The notes under the pieces are model-generated. The model was given only the letters and a program-made list of their open reading frames with translations, did not search any database and was not told where the DNA came from. This document shows positions 56,010-64,000 of a stretch of 64,000 bases of DNA, piece by piece. The DNA lies in the NCBI RefSeq assembly GCF_005503445.1, contig NZ_SCOH01000001.1:1-64000 (forward strand), read 5' to 3'. The position numbers and the translations under genes were made by a program. Source of the DNA: Chitinivorax sp. B. GTDB taxonomy: Bacteria; Pseudomonadota; Gammaproteobacteria; Burkholderiales; SCOH01. Position 1 is the stretch's first letter, and each line of letters starts with the position of its first letter.

Positions 56010-57917
56010 GTGAATAATATTGGCAAGAACATCGCGATCTGGCTCATTATTGGCCTTGTACTGATGACGGTGTTCAACCAATTCAGCAAACGGCATGAGT
56101 CCCAAAGTCAAATCCCTTATTCCGAATTTCTGGAAGAGGTGAAGAGTGGTCGCGTGCAATCTGTTGAAATCGAAGGAAATGTACTACGTGGTCAGTTGAT
56201 TACGGGTAAGCGTACTGACAGTACTTCCTTTACCACCTTGTCGCCAGGTGATGACCGTTTGGTTGATGACCTATACAAACATAAGGTTCGGTTTGCTGCT
56301 AAACAGGAACAAGAACAATCCTTGCTGATGCAGGTATTCATTTCCTGGTTCCCAATGCTTTTGTTGATTGGTGTATGGATCTTTTTCATGCGTCAGATGC
56401 AAGGTGGTGGAAAGGGAGGCGCATTCAGCTTTGGTAAAAGTCGTGCCCGGATGTTGGATGAGTCCAGCAATCCGATCTTGTTCGCAGACGTGGCTGGTTG
56501 TGACGAGGCCAAAGAGGAAGTACAAGAGATTGTTGAGTTTTTGCGTGATCCAAGCAAGTTTCAACGACTGGGTGGCCGCATCCCACGTGGTGTATTGCTG
56601 GTAGGCTCCCCAGGTACCGGTAAGACTTTGCTTGCCAAAGCGATTGCTGGTGAGGCCAAGGTACCGTTCTTTTCAATCTCTGGCTCTGACTTTGTCGAAA
56701 TGTTCGTGGGCGTTGGTGCTGCACGTGTTCGGGATATGTTCGAGCAAGCGAAGAAGAATGCACCTTGTATTATTTTTATTGATGAGATTGATGCAGTAGG
56801 ACGTCAACGTGGTGCAGGCCTTGGTGGTGGTAATGATGAGCGCGAGCAAACTTTGAACCAACTATTGGTTGAAATGGATGGTTTTGAGGCCAACTCGGGC
56901 ATTATTGTTATTGCTGCAACCAACCGTCCTGATGTACTTGATCCTGCATTGCAACGCCCTGGCCGTTTTGATCGTCAAGTTGTTGTTCCGCTGCCCGATA
57001 TTCGCGGCCGAGAGCAAATTCTCAACGTCCATATGCGTAAGGTTCCGATTGCCGCAGACGTACGTGCTGATCTGTTGGCTCGTGGTACACCCGGCTTCTC
57101 GGGCGCGGATTTGGCCAATTTGGTTAATGAAGCCGCACTGTTTGCCGCGCGTTTGAATAAGCGTTTGGTTGACATGGATGATTTTGAGAAGGCTAAAGAT
57201 AAAGTCATGATGGGTGCCGAGCGGCGCTCCATGGTGATGAGCGAGGAAGAGCGTAAAAATACGGCCTATCACGAGTCTGGGCACGCGGTTGTTGGTAAAC
57301 TGTTACCCTCGGCAGATCCTGTGCATAAAGTCACTATCATTCCACGTGGCCGTGCTTTGGGCGTGACGATGTATCTGCCTGAAGAAGACCGCTGGTGTTA
57401 TGACCGTGAGTATCTGCTGGCCCGTATCGCGTGCTTGTTTGGTGGCCGTATTGCTGAAGAGCTCTTCATGAATCAGATGACTACCGGTGCGGGCAATGAC
57501 TTTGAACGTGCTACACAAATTGCGCGTGACATGGTGACTCGCTATGGTATGACTGAAGCGCTGGGACCTATGGTGTATGGCGATAATGAGCAAGAGGTAT
57601 TTTTGGGGCGTTCCGTTACCACGCACAAGAATATGTCTGAATCCACCATGCAAATGGTTGATGCGGAAATTCGCCGTATCATAGACCAGCAGTATGCTTT
57701 GGCTAGAAAGTTGCTGGAAGAAAATCGTGATAAGGTCGAAGCGATGACCGCAGCATTGTTGGATTGGGAGACCATTGATGCAGATCAGATTGATGACATC
57801 ATGGCTGGCAAACCACCGCGCCCGCCCAAGCAGCCATCAAATAAGGCGGCGGCGTCTGGCGATAATTCCACACCAACAACACCCACCGCAACAGTTACAC
57901 CAGCGCAGGAAGTGTAA
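56010..57917 (+). CDS. ftsH: ATP-dependent zinc metalloprotease FtsH
   Basis: Membrane-anchored AAA+ protease of 635 residues that degrades unneeded membrane and soluble proteins such as LpxC and RpoH. Two membrane helices (about 5-22 and 100-120) flank a periplasmic domain. Walker A is GSPGTGKT (199-206), Walker B is IIFIDEID, the second region of homology is [18 protein letters not shown], and the zinc site HESGH is at 421-425 with the third ligand in the downstream Asp/Glu. The GTG start is set by AAGGAGTTGAC. The last 25 residues are a Pro/Thr-rich tail. A terminator follows. Confidence 0.97.
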   Translation: MNNIGKNIAIWLIIGLVLMTVFNQFSKRHESQSQIPYSEFLEEVKSGRVQSVEIEGNVLRGQLITGKRTDSTSFTTLSPGDDRLVDDLYKHKVRFAAKQEQEQSLLMQVFISWFPMLLLIGVWIFFMRQMQGGGKGGAFSFGKSRARMLDESSNPILFADVAGCDEAKEEVQEIVEFLRDPSKFQRLGGRIPRGVLLVGSPGTGKTLLAKAIAGEAKVPFFSISGSDFVEMFVGVGAARVRDMFEQAKKNAPCIIFIDEIDAVGRQRGAGLGGGNDEREQTLNQLLVEMDGFEANSGIIVIAATNRPDVLDPALQRPGRFDRQVVVPLPDIRGREQILNVHMRKVPIAADVRADLLARGTPGFSGADLANLVNEAALFAARLNKRLVDMDDFEKAKDKVMMGAERRSMVMSEEERKNTAYHESGHAVVGKLLPSADPVHKVTIIPRGRALGVTMYLPEEDRWCYDREYLLARIACLFGGRIAEELFMNQMTTGAGNDFERATQIARDMVTRYGMTEALGPMVYGDNEQEVFLGRSVTTHKNMSESTMQMVDAEIRRIIDQQYALARKLLEENRDKVEAMTAALLDWETIDADQIDDIMAGKPPRPPKQPSNKAAASGDNSTPTTPTATVTPAQEV

Positions 57918-57938
57918 TTTCGTCACATAGCCAATCAG

Positions 57939-57973
57939 ACAACCGACCATAAGGTCGGTTGTTTTCGTTTTCC
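57939..57973 (+). terminator. Intrinsic terminator between ftsH and folP
   Basis: ACAACCGACC pairs with GGTCGGTTGT around ATAA and is followed by TTTCGTTTT. It starts about 20 bases after the ftsH stop codon. Some read-through into folP is possible because folP begins only 11 bases later. Confidence 0.85.
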
Positions 57974-57983
57974 CAAGTACTTT

Positions 57984-58814
57984 ATGAGTCAACAAATATT
58001 GCAATGTGGCAGGTTTCAATTGGAACTGAATCGGCCTCTAATCATGGGGATTCTGAATATCACCCCTGATTCATTCTCGGATGGCGGGCGCTACCTTGAT
58101 ACCAGCTTAGCTATTGCTCGTGCGAAAACGATGCTGGATGAGGGAGCTGACATTATCGATGTGGGGGGGGAATCAACTCGACCCAACGCGCCTGCTGTTT
58201 CTGAAAATGAAGAATGGAAGCGGTTGGTGTCCGTCTTACCTCAATTAGTGTCGTTAGGTATTCCTGTTTCCATTGATACTCGCAAGACAACCATTATGCG
58301 GTTGGCAGTTGAGCACGGTGTTGACATGATTAATGATGTTGGTGCGCTTGAAGATGCAGGGGCAATGGATGTGGCTGCCTCTTCAAAAGTTGCCGTTTGC
58401 CTGATGCATAAAAAAGGTAATCCGGATAATATGCAGCACAACCCAGACTATGCCAATGTGCTTGATGAGGTTTCTACTTATCTTGAGCGCCGCGCGCATA
58501 TTGCATTGCAAGCGGGTGTATCCCGAGACCGAATTGTGATTGATCCAGGATTCGGTTTTGGAAAAACGCTTGACCATAATTTAGACTTGTTAAAGAAACT
58601 GCGCCAGCTAACGTTACTTGGTTTTCCTGTGCTTGTGGGTCTTTCTCGTAAATCCATGCTGGGTATGTTGACGGGTGAGATTGTGGAAAATCGGATCCAC
58701 GCTAGCGTAGCTGCAGCGTTGCTGGCGGTACAAAAAGGTGCGGCGATTGTGCGGGTGCACGATGTCAAAGCAACAAAAGATGCATTAACCATCCTGACTG
58801 CGGTAGAACAATGA
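57984..58814 (+). CDS. folP: Dihydropteroate synthase
   Basis: Condenses p-aminobenzoate with hydroxymethyl-dihydropterin pyrophosphate; sulfonamide target. The 276-residue protein shows [60 protein letters not shown], and [22 protein letters not shown], all family signatures. Motif loops around residues 60-65 (STRPNA) are of the usual type, with no insertion like those in sulfonamide-resistant variants. It overlaps glmM by four bases (ATGA), as is common. Confidence 0.96.
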   Translation: MSQQILQCGRFQLELNRPLIMGILNITPDSFSDGGRYLDTSLAIARAKTMLDEGADIIDVGGESTRPNAPAVSENEEWKRLVSVLPQLVSLGIPVSIDTRKTTIMRLAVEHGVDMINDVGALEDAGAMDVAASSKVAVCLMHKKGNPDNMQHNPDYANVLDEVSTYLERRAHIALQAGVSRDRIVIDPGFGFGKTLDHNLDLLKKLRQLTLLGFPVLVGLSRKSMLGMLTGEIVENRIHASVAAALLAVQKGAAIVRVHDVKATKDALTILTAVEQ

Positions 58815-60181
58815 GCAGAAAATATTTTGGAACAGACGGAGTTCGTGGGCGTGTAGGTGAAGAACCGATTACGCCTGAGTTTGTAATGCGCCTTGGTTAT
58901 GCGGCCGGAAAGGTGCTTGCATCGGCTGATCGCCGCTTGCGCCCAGGGCAACGCCCGACGGTCTTGATTGGAAAAGACACGCGTATTTCTGGCTATATGC
59001 TGGAATCGGCGCTGGAGGCTGGTTTTTCTGCCAGTGGGGTTGATGTTGTATTGATTGGCCCAATGCCAACACCAGGCATTGCATATTTAACGCGTGCCTT
59101 GCGTCTGCAGGCAGGGGTTGTCATCAGTGCTTCGCATAACCCTTATGAGGATAACGGGATCAAGTTCTTTGGCGCTGGTGGTATCAAGTTGCTGGACAAA
59201 GTTGAACGTGCCGTTGAAGTTGCATTAGATGAACCGCTAAAGTGTGTTCCTTCTGCAGAGCTTGGTAAGGCACGTCGCATGGAAGACGCGGCTGCACGTT
59301 ACATTGAGTTCTGTAAGAGCACATTCCCGTCAGATATGGATTTACGTGGCATCAAGCTGGTGCTGGATTGTGCAAATGGTGCTAGCTATGTCATCGCACC
59401 CCACGTGTTTCATGAGCTTGGCGCGGATGTCATTACCATTGGTAATCAGCCGGATGGAACCAACATCAACGACGGTTTTGGCGCCACCGATACGGCTGCT
59501 TTGCAAAAAGCAGTGGTCGAGCATCAAGCGGACTTTGGAATCGCTTTGGATGGGGATGGTGATCGCTTGATTATGGTGGATCGTGACGGCACTCCATTTG
59601 ATGGTGATAAATTGTTGTACATGATTGCCCGTCAGCGACAAAAGGATGGCATCTTGGTTGGCGGTGTGGTTGGGACTGTAATGACCAACCTTGGGATAGA
59701 GCATGCTTTTGAGAAGCATAAAATACCTTTTGCTCGCGCTGCGGTGGGTGACCGTTATGTGCTTGAAATGTTACGTGAGAAGGGGTGGCAGCTAGGTGGA
59801 GAGAGTTCGGGGCACATTATATGTTTGGACAAGCACTCGACTGGTGACGGCATCGTTTCATCATTGCAAGTGTTACAAGCTTTGCGTTCTCATCGGGCTA
59901 TCACATCCTTGGCAGATAGCACTAAAGATGTGACGACCTACCCGCAGGTGCTGATCAATGTTCGAGTACCAAAAGGTTTTGATTATCGTGACTCACTACC
60001 TGTGCAGGCTGCGCTTGTGGAGGCTGAATGTGAATTGCGTGACCAAGGGCGTGTGGTACTTCGAGCATCAGGTACCGAACCAGTCATTCGAGTGATGCTT
60101 GAAGGCAAGAATGGCGAAAAGATCAAGCGCTGGGCTGAACACATTGCTGAGATTGTGGAGCATGCAGCCTTGGCAGTTTGA
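58811..60181 (+). CDS. glmM: Phosphoglucosamine mutase
   Basis: Converts glucosamine-6-phosphate to glucosamine-1-phosphate for peptidoglycan and lipopolysaccharide. The 456-residue protein has the N-terminal signature [17 protein letters not shown], the active-site phosphoserine at Ser108 in [17 protein letters not shown], the metal loop [33 protein letters not shown], and the phosphate-binding [15 protein letters not shown]. It begins within the folP stop codon. A terminator follows. Confidence 0.97.
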   Translation: MSRKYFGTDGVRGRVGEEPITPEFVMRLGYAAGKVLASADRRLRPGQRPTVLIGKDTRISGYMLESALEAGFSASGVDVVLIGPMPTPGIAYLTRALRLQAGVVISASHNPYEDNGIKFFGAGGIKLLDKVERAVEVALDEPLKCVPSAELGKARRMEDAAARYIEFCKSTFPSDMDLRGIKLVLDCANGASYVIAPHVFHELGADVITIGNQPDGTNINDGFGATDTAALQKAVVEHQADFGIALDGDGDRLIMVDRDGTPFDGDKLLYMIARQRQKDGILVGGVVGTVMTNLGIEHAFEKHKIPFARAAVGDRYVLEMLREKGWQLGGESSGHIICLDKHSTGDGIVSSLQVLQALRSHRAITSLADSTKDVTTYPQVLINVRVPKGFDYRDSLPVQAALVEAECELRDQGRVVLRASGTEPVIRVMLEGKNGEKIKRWAEHIAEIVEHAALAV

Positions 60182-60198
60182 TATGACTACATTGTGAT

Positions 60199-60230
60199 GC
60201 AAAAAGCCAGCGTTAATGCTGGCTTTTTGC
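60199..60230 (+). terminator. Intrinsic terminator after glmM
   Basis: AAAAAGCCAGC pairs with GCTGGCTTTTT around GTTAAT, with A and T runs on either side. It would also stop the convergent pstB transcript. Confidence 0.9.
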
Positions 60231-60279
60231 TATTTGGACATAACATTGGAGGGCTGTAAGGTGCATCTATTGAGACGGG

Positions 60280-61053
60280 TCAGCCAAACTTGCCAGTAAT
60301 GTAATCCTCGGTAGCTTTCTTCTTGGGTTTGGTGAAGATTTCGTCGGTATCACCATATTCAATTAACTCGCCAAGATACATATAGGCGGTGTAGTCAGAT
60401 ACTCGCGCTGCCTGTTGCATGTTATGCGTCACTATTACAATGGTGTAATCATTCTTCAGCTCATGTACCAGTTCTTCAATATGTGCCGTTGAGATTGGGT
60501 CCAATGCTGATGTTGGTTCATCAAGCAATAGTACTTCTGGTTTGACCGCAATGGCACGAGCGATACATAAGCGCTGTTGCTGACCACCTGATAGGCCGTT
60601 ACCACTTTGTTTCAGTTTATCCTTTACTTCCTCCCACAGCGCAGCTTTGCGTAACGCCCATTCGATGCGATCATCCATATCATTCTTACTCAATTTTTCG
60701 TACAGCTTCACGCCAAAGGCGATATTGTCATAAATTGACATGGGAAAAGGAGTTGGTTTCTGAAACACCATTCCAATTCGTGCACGTAACAAGTTGAGAT
60801 CAATACCGCTGTCTAGGATATTCTGGCCGTGCAGCATGATCTCGCCCTCAGCCCGAAGCTTGGGGTAGAGTTCATACATTCGGTTCAATGTTCGCAGAAG
60901 CGTGGATTTTCCGCAGCCTGATGGTCCGATGAATGCAGTGACTCGCTGGGTCTCAATATCGAGGTTAATGTTCTTCAGCGCGTGGAAGTTGCCGTAATAA
61001 AAGCTCAAATTACGGATGGATAGTTTCACGGTGCTGAGCGTTTGTTGGGTCAT
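60280..61053 (-). CDS. pstB: Phosphate ABC transporter ATP-binding protein
   Basis: A 257-residue ATPase, the same length as E. coli PstB. Walker A is [19 protein letters not shown], with [21 protein letters not shown], the signature [16 protein letters not shown], Walker [14 protein letters not shown], and the switch [23 protein letters not shown], all Pst-specific. I take the ATG at 61053 for the family length; earlier in-frame starts at 61071 and 61080 have no ribosome site. It is the last pst gene here; no phoU follows. Confidence 0.96.
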   Translation of the reverse strand: MTQQTLSTVKLSIRNLSFYYGNFHALKNINLDIETQRVTAFIGPSGCGKSTLLRTLNRMYELYPKLRAEGEIMLHGQNILDSGIDLNLLRARIGMVFQKPTPFPMSIYDNIAFGVKLYEKLSKNDMDDRIEWALRKAALWEEVKDKLKQSGNGLSGGQQQRLCIARAIAVKPEVLLLDEPTSALDPISTAHIEELVHELKNDYTIVIVTHNMQQAARVSDYTAYMYLGELIEYGDTDEIFTKPKKKATEDYITGKFG

Positions 61054-61080
61054 GACGAATTCTCTACGCATGATGATCAA

Positions 61081-61929
61081 TCAATTGGATTTTTGTCTAA
61101 ACAATGAACGGGCAATAATATTCAACGCCAATACGCTTACCGTGATCAACAGAGCGCCACCCCATGCCAACTTTTGCCAGTCTTCATATGGACTCATTGC
61201 GAACTGGAAAATGACGACCGGCAGGTTGGCCATGGGAGCATTCATATTCACGCTCCAGAACTGGTTGTTTAGCGCAGTGAACAGCAACGGCGCGGTTTCA
61301 CCGCTGATGCGAGCAACAGCAAGCAAGATGCCAGTCAGAATGCCCGCTCGTGACGCACGTAAGGTGACGAATGTAATTACCTTCCATTGAGGTGTGCCGA
61401 GGGCTGCTGCTGCCTCTCTCAAGCTACTGGGAACAAGGCGCAACATGTTTTCAGTGGTGCGGACAACCACAGGGATTACGATCAGGCTCAGTGCAAAAGC
61501 GCCCCCCCAGCCGGAGAAATGTTTCACCTTGGCAACATAAATTGTGTAGATGAACAAGCCAATCACAATAGAAGGTGCTGATAGCAGAATGTCATTAATG
61601 AAACGTGTGGTTGGTGCCAGCCAGCCACGTTCACCAAACTCCGCAAGATAGGTACCCGCAAGAATGCCAATGGGCGTTCCAATCAAGGTGCCGAAACAAA
61701 CCATCAGTAAACTACCCACAATGGCATTCAGTAGGCCACCGGCGGAGCCTGGTGGTGGGGTGGTTTGGGTAAACATGGTGACCGAAATAGCATCAAAACC
61801 ATATTGGAAGAGCGTAATTAGAATCCATGCCAGCCAGAATAGGCCAAAACCCATTGTAAGAACTGACATGATGATGTTGAAAAGATTGATAAAGCGTCGT
61901 TTGGTATAAAGCGATTTGTTCATATCCAT
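61081..61929 (-). CDS. pstA: Phosphate ABC transporter permease PstA
   Basis: A 282-residue permease with six membrane helices. Family features are [38 protein letters not shown] (about residues 61-98), [23 protein letters not shown], and the coupling loop [43 protein letters not shown] precedes the ATG at 61929. It sits six bases after the pstC stop codon and ends next to pstB. Confidence 0.95.
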   Translation of the reverse strand: MDMNKSLYTKRRFINLFNIIMSVLTMGFGLFWLAWILITLFQYGFDAISVTMFTQTTPPPGSAGGLLNAIVGSLLMVCFGTLIGTPIGILAGTYLAEFGERGWLAPTTRFINDILLSAPSIVIGLFIYTIYVAKVKHFSGWGGAFALSLIVIPVVVRTTENMLRLVPSSLREAAAALGTPQWKVITFVTLRASRAGILTGILLAVARISGETAPLLFTALNNQFWSVNMNAPMANLPVVIFQFAMSPYEDWQKLAWGGALLITVSVLALNIIARSLFRQKSN

Positions 61930-61935
61930 TCTGCC

Positions 61936-62940
61936 TCAGCTTGTTTGCCCTTCACGCTTTTTCAGTTGTATCAGCAGCACTTTTGACATCGTTAGGACGA
62001 TGAAAGTGATAACGAACAAAATCAGCCCCAATGCAACAAGTGAACTGGTATATAAATCGCCTGTGGCTTCAGTAAATTCGTTAGCAAGTGAAGATGCAAT
62101 GCTGTTGCCGGGCATAAATAACGAGACATGAAATTCATGGGCATTGCCGATCAGGAATGTGACTGCCATAGTTTCCCCTAAAGCCCGCCCCAGTCCAAGC
62201 ATGATGCCGCCAACTACACCTGCTTTTGTATAGGGTAATACCACGCTGCGCATGACTTCCCAGGTTGTACCACCCAATCCGTATGCGGACTCCTTGAGCA
62301 TGGGAGGAACAATTTCAAACACGTCACGCATCACAGATGCGATAAATGGAATCACCATGATTGCCAGGATCAGGCCGGCAGTGAACATGCCAATACCCAT
62401 AGGGGGGCCACTGAAAATCTGGCCAACCAATGGCACAGGGGCCAGGTTTTCATTCATCCATGGTTGAATGTTCTTGGAAAACCATGGTGCAAAGATAAAG
62501 AGTCCCCACATGCCATAAATAATGGATGGAATACCTGCTAATAATTCAATAGCAGTTCCTAATGGGCGGCGAAGCCAAATTGGGGCTAACTCTGTGAGAA
62601 ACATAGCAATACCAAAGCTGACTGGGATGCCAACCAGTAATGCAATTGCAGATGTCACTAACGTGCCATAAATCGGTATGAGCGCGCCGAAATTCTCCTG
62701 AACGGGGTCCCAGTCCATGGTAACTAGAAAAGTGGCACCAAAATGTTTGATTGCTGGTATGGATCCATCAATCAATGACAAAATGATGCCCACAAGTAAC
62801 GCCAAGACCAAAAATGCAAAGAGGCGGGTAACGTTGTGGAATATTGCGTCATAAAAGCGACCGGCGTTGGCCCGACCTGCTAAGGGCTGATGCTGATGGG
62901 TCGTATTAAGCAAAGCGGGGGCAGCTGGAGCTGGATGCAT
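61936..62940 (-). CDS. pstC: Phosphate ABC transporter permease PstC
   Basis: A 334-residue permease with six core helices. It shows [35 protein letters not shown] (about residues 111-145), [67 protein letters not shown], the coupling loop and last helices. The N-terminal 30 residues are a Pro/Ala-rich cytoplasmic extension. It lies 116 bases after pstS, past the hairpin at 62975-63000. Confidence 0.95.
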   Translation of the reverse strand: MHPAPAAPALLNTTHQHQPLAGRANAGRFYDAIFHNVTRLFAFLVLALLVGIILSLIDGSIPAIKHFGATFLVTMDWDPVQENFGALIPIYGTLVTSAIALLVGIPVSFGIAMFLTELAPIWLRRPLGTAIELLAGIPSIIYGMWGLFIFAPWFSKNIQPWMNENLAPVPLVGQIFSGPPMGIGMFTAGLILAIMVIPFIASVMRDVFEIVPPMLKESAYGLGGTTWEVMRSVVLPYTKAGVVGGIMLGLGRALGETMAVTFLIGNAHEFHVSLFMPGNSIASSLANEFTEATGDLYTSSLVALGLILFVITFIVLTMSKVLLIQLKKREGQTS

Positions 62941-62974
62941 TGATAGCCTCGATTGCCATATTTTTCAAACAGCA

Positions 62975-63000
62975 CGGAAGGGGCCGTAAGGCCCCTTCCG
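62975..63000 (-). other. Intercistronic hairpin between pstS and pstC
   Basis: CGGAAGGGGCC (62975-62985) pairs perfectly with GGCCCCTTCCG (62990-63000) around GTAA. It is a very stable 11-bp stem without a long U-tract. In pst operons the binding protein is needed in excess; this hairpin may reduce read-through or protect the pstS mRNA. Confidence 0.65.
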
Positions 63001-63056
63001 TATATGATCGTTTTTACCAAAACGGGCTGAAATATGTACGATCTTGTGTAGTTAAT

Positions 63057-64000
63057 TTAGTAGAGTACTTTACCGCTAGTATCTTTCACCTGGGTTTTCC
63101 AAGCATTGCGTACAAGTTTGGTTACATTGTCAGGTAGTGGAATATAGTCAAGCTGCAGTGCAGTTTGGTCGCCTTGATCATACGCCCAGTCAAAGAATTT
63201 CAACACTTCTTTGCCGTGCTCCGGCTTGTCTTGCATTTTATGTACCAGAATGAAGGTGGCGCCTGTAATGGGCCAACTTTGCTTGCCAGGTTCATCTGTC
63301 AGAATTTCATAAAAGCCAGGTGCCTTTTCCCAGTCGGCATGTGCGGCAGCTGCCTTGAATGATTCTTCACTGGGGCTGACAAACTGGCCATCCCTATTCT
63401 GAAGTTGGGCAAAGTTCATCTTGTTTTGCAAGGCATAGGCATACTCGACATAACCAATTGAACCAGAAGTGAGTTTTACATAATTGGCTACGCCTTCATT
63501 TCCTTTGCCGCCAATCCCCGTGGGCCATTTGACAGAGGCTTCTTCGCCAACTTTTTCTTTCCATTCTAAACTTACTTTGGAAAGGTAATTTGTGAAGATA
63601 AATGTTGTCCCGGAGCCATCTGAGCGTCGTACAACGGTAATATTTTGATCGGGAAGCGTTACGCCTGGGTTGATGTTACGAATGCGTTGATCATTCCACT
63701 TGGTGATCTTGCCAAGAAAAACATCCGCCAGAATTGCGGGTGTAAGCTTCAGTTGCCCTGGCTGTAGGCCTTGAATATTCACGACAGGAACAACCCCGCC
63801 AATCACCGTCGGGAACTGCATCAATCCGGATTCGTCCAACTCTTTGGGTGTTAGCGGTTTGTCCGATGCGCCGAAATCAACGGTTCTTGCTTTGATTTGT
63901 TTAATGCCGCCTCCGGAGCCTATGGACTGATAGTTCAGACCAACACCAGTTTTTGCCTTATATAATTCAGCCCATTTTGCATAAAGTGGGTAGGGGAATG
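63057..64000 (-). CDS. pstS: Phosphate-binding protein PstS (partial, continues past the right edge)
   Basis: The periplasmic phosphate-binding protein; 314 residues of its C-terminal part are inside the window and the N-terminus and signal peptide lie beyond the edge. The visible start is FPYPLYAKWAELYKAKTG, then SIGSGGGIKQIKARTVDFGASDKPL with the phosphate-binding Ser and Asp residues, SDGSGTTFIFTNYLSKVS, KGNEGVANYVKLTSGSIGYVEYAYA, and a Trp-rich tail. It is the first gene of the pst operon read on this strand. A pho box would lie outside the window. Confidence 0.95.
   Translation of the reverse strand, partial: FPYPLYAKWAELYKAKTGVGLNYQSIGSGGGIKQIKARTVDFGASDKPLTPKELDESGLMQFPTVIGGVVPVVNIQGLQPGQLKLTPAILADVFLGKITKWNDQRIRNINPGVTLPDQNITVVRRSDGSGTTFIFTNYLSKVSLEWKEKVGEEASVKWPTGIGGKGNEGVANYVKLTSGSIGYVEYAYALQNKMNFAQLQNRDGQFVSPSEESFKAAAAHADWEKAPGFYEILTDEPGKQSWPITGATFILVHKMQDKPEHGKEVLKFFDWAYDQGDQTALQLDYIPLPDNVTKLVRNAWKTQVKDTSGKVLY

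Overview
The window reads as a piece of a chromosome from a moderate-GC betaproteobacterium, most likely of the Neisseriales/Chromobacteriales side. That placement is an inference. It rests on the pairing of PHB metabolism genes (phaC, phaA, phaP, phaR), an Rnf/Rsx electron-transport cluster ending in nth, the divergent fur/bamE arrangement, the rlmE-ftsH-folP-glmM order, and the Aat/Bpt pair. No rRNA, tRNA, CRISPR array, prophage or intact transposase was found. The density of intact, non-overlapping genes and of strong intrinsic terminators is what is expected of a core chromosome.

Layout. 0.3-6.1 kb (minus strand): a TonB-dependent receptor, a small membrane protein, a PhnD-like binding protein and an exported HAD phosphatase. 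6.8-12.9 kb: PHB genes phaC and phaA (+), a Cds1-like cysteine desulfhydrase (-), phasin (-) and the regulator phaR (+), with a palindrome just downstream of the phasin promoter that fits a PhaR operator. 12.9-18.4 kb: two GNAT acetyltransferases, a chloramphenicol-phosphotransferase-like kinase, a lipoprotein alpha/beta hydrolase, rimO and a DUF190 protein. 18.6-23.0 kb: a lodA/lodB pair (a cysteine tryptophylquinone amine or amino-acid oxidase and its maturation flavoprotein), then a MerR regulator with a flavodoxin-fold oxidoreductase. 23.0-32.2 kb: rsxABC-x-rsxDG-[pseudogene with a small inverted-repeat element, solute-binding protein, hydrolase]-rsxE-nth, an Rnf cluster broken in two places by extra genes. 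32.3-37.3 kb: pyrD-methyltransferase-CYTH-hutD and fur-aat-bpt. 37.5-41.8 kb: bamE-dapB-TPR lipoprotein and two tandem paralogous binding proteins.

41.9-48.1 kb is a complete haem uptake operon (receptor, HmuS, HmuT, HmuU, HmuV) behind a promoter whose spacer is a near-perfect Fur box; fur itself lies 5 kb away. 48.2-49.2 kb holds a glutathione peroxidase and an OhrR-type peroxide sensor. carA-carB follow behind a structured leader, then greA, a DUF4149 protein, yhbY, rlmE, ftsH, folP and glmM. The window closes with the phosphate transporter operon pstS-C-A-B on the minus strand; pstS runs off the right edge.

Most of the window is well-understood housekeeping. The parts that deserve a second look are the lodAB pair, the interrupted Rnf cluster with its unknown outer-membrane-like protein and its decaying Sel1-repeat gene invaded by a 159-bp inverted-repeat element, and several cis-regulatory sites (phasin promoter, gpx promoter, carA leader). 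I did not find a clearly new multi-gene system.
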